DNA of 64,000 nt from CBDDLD01 sp965250025 (GTDB taxonomy: Bacteria > Bacteroidota > Bacteroidia > Flavobacteriales > Flavobacteriaceae): contig OZ252283.1 of the NCBI GenBank assembly GCA_965250025.1, positions 3,472,001 through 3,536,000 of the forward strand. The letters run 5' to 3'. A model generated the notes under the pieces. The model saw only the letters and a list, made by a program, of their open reading frames with translations, searched no databases and was not told the origin of the DNA. The translations under genes and the position numbers were made by a program. Shown here one piece after another: positions 17,484 through 25,329 of the stretch (position 1 is the stretch's first letter; the number at the start of each line of letters is the position of its first letter).

Positions 17484-18146
17484 GTGAGCTTAAAAACTAA
17501 TTATAAAGAATTTCAAAAAGAAATAGAAAAAAGAGGTATTGAATATCTAGTTCACTTTACGCCTACAATTAACCTGTATGGTATTTATGAACATCAAAAA
17601 TTGATAAGTAGAAAAACTATTAAAGAAGCAGATACCGAACAAATTGATATTATAGATTATGTAAAGTTTCCTGATAGTATAAGATTTGACGATGATAGCT
17701 ACATTAACTTATCTATTTCTTGTCCAAATACTTTCCTCTTCTCAAAATTTAGAGAAAAAACAAAAGATGATTATATAATAAAGTGGTGCATTTTAAAAAT
17801 AAATCCAAAGTTGATTTATAAAAACGAAACAAAATTTTCAGTAACAAACGCTGCTTCAAGAGCAGCAAATAATATTGGAATTACGACAGATTTAAATAAA
17901 TTTAAAATGATGTTTGACACAAACATTCCGATTCCATTTGGTAAAAGAAATAATATACAGTCAAAATATCCAACGAATGTTCAAGCGGAAGTACTAGTGA
18001 AAGATTCTATTTCTATAAAAAATATTATTGAAGTATGTTTCCAGTCAGAAAATGAACTTGCTGAAGCAAAGGCTTCACTTTTTGAATTTGATACAAGTAA
18101 TTTTATTGTTGATAAAGAAATATTTTCACCAAATCGTTCTATATGA
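17484..18146 (+). CDS. DarT-like DNA ADP-ribosyltransferase toxin
   Basis: DarT enzymes transfer ADP-ribose from NAD+ to thymidine (DarT2) or guanosine (DarT1) in single-stranded DNA and block replication. The 220-residue product has the family landmarks in order: LVHFTPTINLYGIYEHQKLISR (H24, N30, R43), a basic/acidic segment with R67-F-D-D, INLSISCPNTFLF (N75, S77, P81, N82), TNAAS at 121-125, and QAEVLV with E169 as the likely catalytic glutamate. The start is GTG. It lies 8 bases after the helicase and its stop overlaps the next start as ATGA, the usual toxin-antitoxin coupling. Sequence and context support DarT; base specificity cannot be read. Confidence 0.85.
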   Translation: MSLKTNYKEFQKEIEKRGIEYLVHFTPTINLYGIYEHQKLISRKTIKEADTEQIDIIDYVKFPDSIRFDDDSYINLSISCPNTFLFSKFREKTKDDYIIKWCILKINPKLIYKNETKFSVTNAASRAANNIGITTDLNKFKMMFDTNIPIPFGKRNNIQSKYPTNVQAEVLVKDSISIKNIIEVCFQSENELAEAKASLFEFDTSNFIVDKEIFSPNRSI

Positions 18147-19678
18147 AAGCAGAAACAAAATATAAAGGCAGCTTAAAACTTGCAGCAATTGGAGATGCTT
18201 TAGGTTGGATGACTGAATTTGAAAAAAGTCAAGACTCGTTAAAGAAAAAATTCGGAACAGATTACATTAATTCTTTTCACGATTGGAAAAAAAATGTTGG
18301 TGGCAGATTTCACGGCTACATTGATAATCTAAGTTCAGGTTCTTACTCTGATGACACTCAACTTTTACTTTCGGTAGCTCGCTCTATTAATAAAGATGGT
18401 TTTGTTGACCAACAGTATTTTGCAAAAAAAGAATTGCCAAATTGGCTATTATATTCTAGAGGTGCAGGAAGAACTATTAAAAATGCAGCTCAAAAAATAG
18501 AAAGAAAATCTGCAAGTTGGAATAACAATTTTTTTACTTTCAAAGCAGGCAAAACAACAATCGACTATCGCGAAAGCGGAGCGAATGGCGCAGCTATGAG
18601 AATACTACCAATTGCACTGGCAAATTTTGGAGAGCCTGATAAAATTAAAGAAGAAATTTTTGGCAATAGTATTATTACTCACGGACACCCTAGGGCAATT
18701 TTAGGAGCAATGCTATATGGATATTCAGTTGATACTATTTTAAGATTTAGTCCAGAAATTTTCAATTACAAAAATTTCCTAACCGAATTAGGAAAGGATA
18801 TTCATAAGAAATTTTCAATTGATTTTTTAAATAACTCTAAATTTAAAATTTGGGAAAACGAATGGAACAAAAGCTCGAAAGAGCCTTTTAGGACTTTATT
18901 CAAATCGATAATTGATGAAACCCAAGAATACTTGAGATCAACATACAAGTTAATAAATGGTAACTCATCTGATTTTGATGCATTGACTAAACTTGGCTGT
19001 TATAAAAAAGAAACGAAAGGTTCAGGCACTTCAACTGTAATTGCAGGTATTTATTTGACTTGTAAGTATTCGAACGAACCATTAAAGGGAATTGAACAAG
19101 CTGTTAATTCAATTGGAACAGATACGGATAGTATCGCGGCTTTTTCGGGGGGGTTAATTGGTGCTTTACATGGACAATCAATTATTCCCTCAAAATGGAA
19201 AAACGTTCAAGACTTGGATTATATTGATGCAATTTCAATTCGATTACTTGAAATTTCAGAAAGTCGAGCAGAATTTAAACAACATTTGAAAAATGAAAAT
19301 CTTAAATCAATTTCAAATATTGAAAACGACAATTATGAAGTTGGAGACAAAGTATATTTTGAAACTTTAGGAAATGGAATAATTAAAGCTATCGACAGGC
19401 AAAAAACATTAACAAGAGGCAAATACAATCTTATTTTAGATGTACAATTTGAGATTGGACAATTTTGTCGATTTGCGAAATTATTGAGTATCGAAAAAGA
19501 AAACAGAACTGAATTTTTTGCAGAGAATTTAGAAAATGAGGTTAGCTTATGGAATGAACTTAATTTGGATTACAAATCAAAAGAACGGATTGAAAAGTTT
19601 ACGGAATCGTTAAGCGAAAAGGATAAAAAAGAATTTAAGGAAATAATAAAGTTAATAGAAAAAAGAACCAAACACTAA
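18143..19678 (+). CDS. ADP-ribosylglycohydrolase (DraG/ARH family), probable DarT antidote
   Basis: DraG/ARH enzymes remove ADP-ribose using two Mg2+ ions. Metal-site motifs are visible: IGDALGW (16-22), YSDDTQL (68-74), a central GANGAAMRILPI (147-156), HGHPRA (180-185) and GTDTDSIAAFSGGLIGA (325-341). Residues about 380-511 are an extra C-terminal part, beginning with an SH3/KOW-like strand set (VGDKVYFETLGNGIIKAI) and ending in a charged helix. It starts inside the DarT stop codon (ATGA). The position is that of the DarG antitoxin, but DarG is a macrodomain protein; here the eraser fold is different. Reversal of DarT modification is the natural inference, unproven. Confidence 0.87.
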   Translation: MKAETKYKGSLKLAAIGDALGWMTEFEKSQDSLKKKFGTDYINSFHDWKKNVGGRFHGYIDNLSSGSYSDDTQLLLSVARSINKDGFVDQQYFAKKELPNWLLYSRGAGRTIKNAAQKIERKSASWNNNFFTFKAGKTTIDYRESGANGAAMRILPIALANFGEPDKIKEEIFGNSIITHGHPRAILGAMLYGYSVDTILRFSPEIFNYKNFLTELGKDIHKKFSIDFLNNSKFKIWENEWNKSSKEPFRTLFKSIIDETQEYLRSTYKLINGNSSDFDALTKLGCYKKETKGSGTSTVIAGIYLTCKYSNEPLKGIEQAVNSIGTDTDSIAAFSGGLIGALHGQSIIPSKWKNVQDLDYIDAISIRLLEISESRAEFKQHLKNENLKSISNIENDNYEVGDKVYFETLGNGIIKAIDRQKTLTRGKYNLILDVQFEIGQFCRFAKLLSIEKENRTEFFAENLENEVSLWNELNLDYKSKERIEKFTESLSEKDKKEFKEIIKLIEKRTKH

Positions 19679-19770
19679 AGTCATATATATTCGTAGTTCG
19701 CTACAGCTTACGCTACACCAAAAATTGCAAAAGGGTATGTCTTTGCCAACGCTGAAAACCAATCTGAATG

Positions 19771-19808
19771 GAAAAAGCCAGTGTACAATATTATATAAAA
19801 AATGATAG
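19771..19808 (+). repeat. Partial P1-like element
   Basis: GAAAAAGCCAGTGTACAATA followed by TTATATAAAA and ATGATAG resembles the left arm of P1 (15742 onward: AAAAAAGCCAGTGGCTAACA, then ATGTATAAAATAATAG). No right arm is seen before the GTG at 19817. The 138-base gap otherwise holds nothing recognisable. Confidence 0.4.
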
Positions 19809-19816
19809 TGGGTTAA

Positions 19817-21052
19817 GTGATAAAACAAAAGTCAAAAACAGTGAAAGGAACAGAACTCAAAATAATATTTAAGAATTCTAAAGCATACTTGACTGATGAT
19901 AAACCAATAGTGATTCCACAACTCGATTCGAACGATTATGTTACGAATTTTAAATCAGTAGCGTATTGGACAATTAGAGTTATAAGTTATATAGAAGGTG
20001 AGAAAAGAATTTTTTGCGAAGTATTATCTTATCAAAATGGAGAATCACAATTTGATTATCCCCAAAAACAACTTTATGATAAGCTAAAAGACATAAAAAT
20101 TGTATCATTTAAAAGCATAAGTACACCCGGTCTATTATCGACTATAGGGAAAACAAGTCGGAGTTCAATTCCAGTCAAGAAATATAAAACAACCGAAAAA
20201 CCGAAAAGCTTTAGTGAAATAAAACCGATTGTAAGGAAACCATTCGAGCAAAGTATCAACGAAACCTTTTATGTACCGATAAAAGATGTTAACTTTAAAT
20301 TGGGTCATGTGTCATTTAAAAAGAAATTTCGTGAATATCAAAAAGCCATAGAACTAGAAATTCCAAACGATGATATAAGAGAAGAATATGACGCAATTAA
20401 GAACTACTTTGCTAACGTTCTCAAGACGAAAAAGATTCAAGTAACTGTAAATATCAGTATTGTAGATGATAAAATAACCAATCAAATTGTTAATTCGCCA
20501 GAAATCGATACTATTAATAAGCAACTCGTTGATGAGGTAAAGTTAGATATAGTTAAGTCAATAATTAAAGGAAAAACTGACCCAGAAAAAGGAAACAGAT
20601 TGTCTACTCTTGAAGAGAACTTTGAAACAAAATCTTTTTACGATAATGATGACGAGTTTTTAGATGATTTATTAAAAGTATCCAATACAAAACATTATAA
20701 ACATTTGAGATTTCTTTCAAGTAAACACGCTCATGAAAGTATGAAACTTAGATATATCTATAAACCTTTTGCTTTTATTTTTTTGATTAAAGGAGTTGAG
20801 AATTTTCATTTTGTTTGGGAAACTCTTAATACCGAAGAAGCTACTTATGTTTGGCACGTCCCAAAAGAATTATATGATCTTGAAACTTCTATAAGAAAAA
20901 TAGAAGAAAGTATTAAGTCCATAAAAACCAATGGTAAGTTAGTGTACATCAGAAATACTGAAGATAAGCTCAGTCGAATATATCATGATTATTATGATCC
21001 ACTTAAGGGTTTTAATAAATGGAAAGAAGAACTAGAAAGAAAATTGATTTAG
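19817..21052 (+). CDS. Hypothetical protein in defence-like block
   Basis: A 411-residue soluble, lysine-rich protein without signal peptide or membrane helix. I recognise no family. The N-terminal ~100 residues look beta-rich (GTELKIIFKNSKAYLTDD ... YWTIRVISYIEGEKRIFCEV). A middle linker is Lys/Ser/Pro-rich (VKKYKTTEKPKSFSEIKP). The C-terminal half is predicted helical with the distinct stretch LSSKHAHESMKLRYIYKPF then FVWETLNTEEATYVWHVP. It starts with GTG, lies 138 bases after the DarT/ARH operon on the same strand, and is followed by a strong terminator, so it may be the last gene of that unit or a separate one. Confidence 0.7.
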   Translation: MIKQKSKTVKGTELKIIFKNSKAYLTDDKPIVIPQLDSNDYVTNFKSVAYWTIRVISYIEGEKRIFCEVLSYQNGESQFDYPQKQLYDKLKDIKIVSFKSISTPGLLSTIGKTSRSSIPVKKYKTTEKPKSFSEIKPIVRKPFEQSINETFYVPIKDVNFKLGHVSFKKKFREYQKAIELEIPNDDIREEYDAIKNYFANVLKTKKIQVTVNISIVDDKITNQIVNSPEIDTINKQLVDEVKLDIVKSIIKGKTDPEKGNRLSTLEENFETKSFYDNDDEFLDDLLKVSNTKHYKHLRFLSSKHAHESMKLRYIYKPFAFIFLIKGVENFHFVWETLNTEEATYVWHVPKELYDLETSIRKIEESIKSIKTNGKLVYIRNTEDKLSRIYHDYYDPLKGFNKWKEELERKLI

Positions 21053-21138
21053 AATAAAACCGCTAGGCAACAAAGAACTGAATTAAAAACAAGCTTTTGT
21101 TCTTTTTTTAGCTGTTCTTCTTCACTACAGATTATAAG

Positions 21139-21170
21139 ACTTCACAGCAATGTGGAGTTTTTATTTTTTA
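21139..21170 (+). terminator. Intrinsic terminator
   Basis: ACTTCACA-GCAA-TGTGGAGT forms an 8-bp stem (one G-U) capped by a GNRA tetraloop and followed by a T-rich tract. It lies in the 328-base gap 21053-21380, which otherwise holds leader repeat R2. Confidence 0.75.
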
Positions 21171-21266
21171 CGCTTTTGTTTTCTAGTAGTTGATTTTAGA
21201 AACAAGAAGCCCATTGCTCGCCAAAGTCTGAGTTGTAATTGAAGTCCTTAATTGTATAATAAACAG

Positions 21267-21345
21267 GTGTTTATACCTGTAAAACTATGAGTGGTTTCAT
21301 TTATATTAGAAGAGTATATATAGGACGATAAACTCAATGATGTTT
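21267..21345 (+). repeat. Leader repeat R2 upstream of the papain-like protease
   Basis: Second leader copy: GTGTTTATACCTGTAAAACT, GAGTGGTTTCATTTATATTA and GATAAACTC-ATGATGTTTA correspond base for base to R1 and R3. It begins 114 bases before the ATG at 21381. The -7-like box is weaker here (TATATTAG). Confidence 0.65.
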
Positions 21346-21380
21346 ATACCTAAGTCGTATGTAATATAAAACCAACCAAG

Positions 21381-22688
21381 ATGAAAGAAATTAAACTTGC
21401 TTTTCTAACCTTTATTTTTTCATTATCATTATCAGCGCAAGATGTTGCTTTAGGCTTAAAATTTACACCACCCGAGCAGCTACAGGGAATTCCAATGGCT
21501 TCTACGCCATTCGCAGGAGATGAGTTACCAAGATTCGTGGATATGTCTAACAGAATGCCACCAGCTGGAAATCAAGGGCGCCAAAGTTCTTGTGTAGCTT
21601 GGGCAGTTGGATATGCTTGTAAAAGTTTTCAAGAAAAATATGAAGAAAATACAAACTATTGGAATGGCGGCTCTCTGAATAGAGATGCTGTGTTTAGTCC
21701 TGCATTTATCTACAATCAAATTAACAACGGAGTTGATGGTGGTAGTCTTTTTACAGATGCACTAAACGTTCTTTCTCAACAAGGTGCAGTTAAATGGTCG
21801 GATATGCCATACAATGAAAATGACTACTCAACGAGACCATCCAATCATATAAAGTCAAAAGCAAAAAAATACAAAATTGATTTTTGGAGAAGAGTAAACT
21901 TTGTTGATTCTAAAGAAGTTAAAGCACAATTGAACGCAGGATTTCCTGTAATTATTGGCGCAATGATTGACCGTGGTTTTGTTAATAGAGGTAGAAATAG
22001 TTCAGGGCAGGATTTTGTTTGGAGTTTCGCAAGTGGCGAACAACTTGGAGGTCATGCTATGATTGTCGTTGGATATGACGATAACAAAAGTGCTTATAAG
22101 GTTTTAAATTCTTGGGGACAAAATTGGGGCAATAATGGATATTGTTGGATATCATATTCATTTTTTCCAAATACGGTCAGAGAAGCTTATGTGATGAAAG
22201 ATGCGATAAATGGAACCGATAGTAATCCAAGACCAAATCCAGTTATAAACCCGACAAGTGATTTAACAGCAGATTTCAAAATACTTAATGTTCAACATAA
22301 CTTACAAGACTATCAACTTGGACAAATAATGAAATTTAGTGGTATGGTTAACTTACCTCAAGGAATCGGAAGACAAGTTCAAGTTGTTATAAGATTTTAT
22401 TACAACGACGGACGAAATGGGAAAGGCAGTCCTGTGGGAAGCCTATCTTCATATTTTATGATGCCAGATGGTTCAGCAGCAAGCGGAACACCTAAATCTA
22501 ATGTGATATCCGGTAATCAACAATGGTATGTAAATATGCCTTATCAAAGTTTAAATGTTTCAAGAGGTGGTTACGTTTATGGAAGATATCAGCCAAGAAC
22601 TACTTATTTAATAGCTGAACCAATTCTTTATATAGATGATTTTGCAGTTGAAACAGGAGGATTGATTCCATTTTTTGTGAACTTATGA
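21381..22688 (+). CDS. Secreted papain-like (C1 family) cysteine protease
   Basis: The 435-residue protein has a signal peptide (MKEIKLAFLTFIFSLSLSAQ). The peptidase core includes the oxyanion Q65 and nucleophile C71 in NQGRQSSCVAWA, H225 in GGHAMIVVGYDDN, and N243 in VLNSWGQNWGNNGY, so all catalytic residues are present. Residues about 285-435 form a beta-rich extra domain. It is likely periplasmic or extracellular; no T9SS tail is evident. It stands alone between leader R2 and palindrome P2. A membrane-anchored relative lacking the catalytic Cys lies 2.6 kb downstream in the same block. Confidence 0.9.
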   Translation: MKEIKLAFLTFIFSLSLSAQDVALGLKFTPPEQLQGIPMASTPFAGDELPRFVDMSNRMPPAGNQGRQSSCVAWAVGYACKSFQEKYEENTNYWNGGSLNRDAVFSPAFIYNQINNGVDGGSLFTDALNVLSQQGAVKWSDMPYNENDYSTRPSNHIKSKAKKYKIDFWRRVNFVDSKEVKAQLNAGFPVIIGAMIDRGFVNRGRNSSGQDFVWSFASGEQLGGHAMIVVGYDDNKSAYKVLNSWGQNWGNNGYCWISYSFFPNTVREAYVMKDAINGTDSNPRPNPVINPTSDLTADFKILNVQHNLQDYQLGQIMKFSGMVNLPQGIGRQVQVVIRFYYNDGRNGKGSPVGSLSSYFMMPDGSAASGTPKSNVISGNQQWYVNMPYQSLNVSRGGYVYGRYQPRTTYLIAEPILYIDDFAVETGGLIPFFVNL

Positions 22689-22704
22689 TAAATTAAATAC
22701 TGCA

Positions 22705-22838
22705 TACAACAACGACTATAAGTAATGGTGCCGTTCTCGCCTACTTCTGAAAGTCCTTGAGGATTTTCAGTTTAGTATGTACTTGCAAAGTTATCTGCTA
22801 ACCTATGTAACTACTTATATTCGAGACCGTTAGCAAAC
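22705..22838 (+). repeat. Imperfect palindrome P2 (cassette-boundary-like)
   Basis: The element starts near the stop of the protease gene. Left arm ACAACAACGACTATAAGTAA and right arm TACTTATATTCGAGACCGTT are imperfect inverted repeats. Between them sits an inner hairpin CTGAAAGTCC-TTGA-GGATTTTCAG (22747-22770). The core is shared with P3 at 25199-25317. Confidence 0.65.
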
Positions 22839-22855
22839 ATTAAATAGAGAATATT

Positions 22856-23563
22856 ATGGACATAAATGAAAGTAAAAAAAATGCCATCGAAGTGCTTTTT
22901 GAAAAAATAACCTATGCAAATATTATAAGGTATTTACTGGCTGCAGTTATGTTAATGAAGAGTATCGAATATTATAAAACGGACAAGATATCACTAGAAG
23001 TAGATATAAGCAATGGCCTCTTTTTCTTTATTGCAGTTGGAATTGTTTTTTACTGGATTTATAGACCAACTTATTATGACAAATTTTTCATGTTTGTGCT
23101 CGACATCATAATCCGATTATGGAGAAAATTTTTCAAGAACACTAAAGTTGATAATTATAGGAATTTTTTTAAAAGAGAGGAAGGATTAAAAAAAGAAGAT
23201 TGCATGACTTTTTACTATTCCTTGACTCAAGATTTAACAAAGCCTTACTATACCAACAACATAAGACTAAAGGCAACTTCAATTCATTTTTTTGCAATAT
23301 CATCTTTGACTTTTTTCATTTTTTTTATTCTGTCATTAGACATTGCTTCTACTGCATTTCTAGATATATTTAATCAAAAAGCTTTAATCTTCCTTGGTTT
23401 GGGTTTATTTTCTTTCTTTTTTGCATTATACATGGATATTGACTTAGAAATTATGGAATTGGACAATATTAAAAAAGTAAAAAATGATGATTTAAAAGGG
23501 GTAAAATACTGGGAACTACTCAATAATATCAAAAAGAATTATTCTGACACAAACGATAATTAA
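22856..23563 (+). CDS. Hypothetical four-helix membrane protein
   Basis: The 235-residue product has about four hydrophobic helices: YANIIRYLLAAVMLMKSI near residue 25, GLFFFIAVGIVFYWI near 60, FFAISSLTFFIFFILSL near 145 and LIFLGLGLFSFFFALYM near 178. A basic stretch lies between helices 2 and 3 (IRLWRKFFKNTK) and a charged C-terminal tail follows. No family is recognised. It follows palindrome P2 by 18 bases and is followed by another GGCTAAC-type sequence. Confidence 0.7.
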   Translation: MDINESKKNAIEVLFEKITYANIIRYLLAAVMLMKSIEYYKTDKISLEVDISNGLFFFIAVGIVFYWIYRPTYYDKFFMFVLDIIIRLWRKFFKNTKVDNYRNFFKREEGLKKEDCMTFYYSLTQDLTKPYYTNNIRLKATSIHFFAISSLTFFIFFILSLDIASTAFLDIFNQKALIFLGLGLFSFFFALYMDIDLEIMELDNIKKVKNDDLKGVKYWELLNNIKKNYSDTNDN

Positions 23564-23567
23564 ATAA

Positions 23568-23592
23568 CGTTGGCTAACAATAGACTAAGCTA
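23568..23592 (+). repeat. P-like left arm after the membrane protein
   Basis: CGTTGGCTAACAATAGACTA begins five bases after the stop and matches the P1 left end (GTGGCTAACAATG). No clear right arm follows; the next 60 bases differ. Confidence 0.35.
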
Positions 23593-23678
23593 AAACCCAA
23601 TAACACAGATTTATCCACAGAGACCTTATTGCATTAAAAAGAATTCATCTGCTTCGCTCGAGTGTAATCTGCGCCATC

Positions 23679-23810
23679 GGATATGGTGGATGGGATATTA
23701 ATATTCAGGATTTAGGTATTGTGCCTATTGGTAAAGACCAATCTAGTATTCGATTAAAACCCAAACCATCATGGCTTGGTATTAACAATGTTCCGTTGAC
23801 GTTATTTTAA
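23679..23810 (+). pseudogene. C-terminal fragment of an unidentified gene
   Basis: An open frame of 43 codons ends in TAA at 23810 and reads like a protein tail (GYGGWDINIQDLGIVPIG ... PKPSWLGINNVPLTLF). It has no start codon or upstream coding part. The composition and the following strong terminator suggest the remnant of a lost gene in the 592-base gap 23564-24155. The parent family is not recognised. Confidence 0.4.
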
Positions 23811-23945
23811 ACATATCATCCTGATTTTTAGATTTCTGTAGCCGTTTTAATTATTTTTAGGCTTCCCTTAAAAGCTATGTTATATAGCGATAGGGCCTTA
23901 AAGAAGCAATATATTAATTTAGGGATTAATTGATTCTTGGCCCGG

Positions 23946-23976
23946 CTAGCCATAGTATTGCTATGGCTAGTTTTTT
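23946..23976 (+). terminator. Intrinsic terminator after gene fragment
   Basis: CTAGCCATAG-TATTG-CTATGGCTAG is a perfect 10-bp stem followed by six T. It probably served the gene whose tail remains at 23679-23810. The rest of the gap, 23977-24155, shows nothing recognisable. Confidence 0.88.
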
Positions 23977-24155
23977 CCCAGACACTGCATAGGGTTTGTT
24001 CGGTAGATGTTGGGCAATTCTAAATAAGCTCATATTAAACATGAAAATCAGGTAGTTCTACTTAGAAGACTTCATCGAGTTTCAAATATTTTTGAAATAA
24101 AACGTATGAAGATGAGAACCACAATATTTGTATAACAACGTAATTAATTTTAAAC

Positions 24156-24593
24156 ATGGAAGATCAGTCAAAAAAGCCTCAAGAGACAGCAGCTTTTTCG
24201 ATAGCATTGGGATTAGCTGCTATTTTATTCATTATAGTATTAAATAAACTCCCTTTTCCTGATGATTATGGGTTTTGGCAATTAACGGGAATTTTTATCG
24301 CTTGTTGTTTTGTGGGAGGCATTATTTTTGGAGCAGCTGCCGGATTAATCAATGCTATTTATAAGATTATAATTGAAATTCTTGTCGCATTATTAATGTT
24401 GTTTAATGTCGTTTATATTGCGGTTTGTTGGGCTTCTTTTGATGAGATTATTCGTGAAATGGAAATAGACTTTGATAATAAACTGATTACGATATTGATT
24501 TTAGCGGGAGCTCTTTTTATAATTGATTTGATTGTCGTAATCCTATTGTTACCATTTGCAAGAATCGCTAATAGTAGTGTACTTGATGTTTAA
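24156..24593 (+). CDS. Hypothetical four-helix membrane protein
   Basis: The 145-residue protein has four hydrophobic segments: FSIALGLAAILFIIVLNKL, TGIFIACCFVGGIIFGAAAG, IIEILVALLMLFNVVYIAV and LITILILAGALFIIDLIVV, and a short charged N-terminus. No motif links it to a family. It lies alone in the accessory block, with neither a leader repeat before it nor a clear palindrome after it. Confidence 0.65.
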   Translation: MEDQSKKPQETAAFSIALGLAAILFIIVLNKLPFPDDYGFWQLTGIFIACCFVGGIIFGAAAGLINAIYKIIIEILVALLMLFNVVYIAVCWASFDEIIREMEIDFDNKLITILILAGALFIIDLIVVILLLPFARIANSSVLDV

Positions 24594-24659
24594 GTTTTAA
24601 TTTCGGAGTTAATTGGAATAGTAAACCGATAGCAAATCATTTAATAAGTTAATAACCAC

Positions 24660-24730
24660 GTATTTACACCTATAAAACTACGAGTGTTTTCACTTATATT
24701 TGAGATGAATATAATGCAGATAAACACTAT
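24660..24730 (+). repeat. Leader repeat R3 upstream of the CFI-box gene
   Basis: Third leader copy: GTATTTACACCTATAAAACT, GAGTGTTTTCACTTATATTT and GATGAATATAATGCAGATAA match R1 closely. It begins 108 bases before the ATG at 24768 and contains the -7-like TATATTTG. Confidence 0.7.
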
Positions 24731-24767
24731 TGAGTAGCAAGAATATTAAACTTAAAGCATAATTATC

Positions 24768-25163
24768 ATGGGAGTAACATCAGGCGATCCTCAAAAGGAA
24801 AAAGGATATTGGGAAGATAGATACAAAAAAGAGCATAATGAAGCGATGCAAAGACATCATGAGCAAGAGATGCAAAGAATCAACCAACAGCGAAATGTAA
24901 GAAACAATGGAAGTGGTAGTAGTTCTTGTTTTGTTGCTACGGTAGCATTTGAAACTTCAGAAGGTGAAGAACTTGACTTTTTAAGGAAATATAGAGATGA
25001 TAAATTGATACCACATCCTATAGGTAAACTATTTGTTAAGTGGTATTATAAAAACGGACCAGCCATAGCATCTTGGGTTAAGCCATATCCTTATGCTAGA
25101 AGTTTGACTAGGACGATTTTAAAAAAATTAATAAAACAATTAAAAAGACTTGAGGAAAAGTAA
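24768..25163 (+). CDS. CFI-box-CTERM domain protein
   Basis: The 131-residue protein has a Gln/Glu/His/Arg-rich helical N-terminus (about 1-45), a short Asn/Gly/Ser linker, and then CFVATVAFETSEGEELDFLR, continuing to a KLFVKWYYKNGPAIASWV segment and a basic C-terminal helix. This is the pattern of the CFI-box C-terminal domain (CFIATA-Y ... LRxxRD ... P-G-xFV-xYY--SP-IA), found at the end of many bacterial proteins of unknown role. No signal peptide. It sits alone between leader R3 and palindrome P3. Confidence 0.75.
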   Translation: MGVTSGDPQKEKGYWEDRYKKEHNEAMQRHHEQEMQRINQQRNVRNNGSGSSSCFVATVAFETSEGEELDFLRKYRDDKLIPHPIGKLFVKWYYKNGPAIASWVKPYPYARSLTRTILKKLIKQLKRLEEK

Positions 25164-25198
25164 CTCATTATTAGCACTATTATTAAAAAAACACTCTT

Positions 25199-25317
25199 AC
25201 TAACAAAGGCGCTGTTCTCGCCTACTTCTGAAAATCTTCGCGGATTTTCAGTTTGGTGTGTACTTGCAAAGTTAAGTGCTCACCCACGCAACTACTCATA
25301 GCCGAGACCGTTATGTG
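25199..25317 (+). repeat. Imperfect palindrome P3 (cassette-boundary-like)
   Basis: It shares with P2 the GTTCTCGCCTACTTCTGAAA block, the inner hairpin (CTGAAAATC-TTCGCG-GATTTTCAG, 25228-25251), TGTACTTGCAAAGTTA and the right end GCCGAGACCGTTATG. Its left arm differs from P2 (CTTACTAACAAAGGCG). Substitutions in the inner stem keep the pairing. Confidence 0.65.
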
Positions 25318-25329
25318 GTATTAAACAAT

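Noticed and set aside
25276..25329. Earlier ATG for the pseudo-protease
   Set aside because: These 18 codons lie inside palindrome P3, which is shared with a non-coding copy at 22705.
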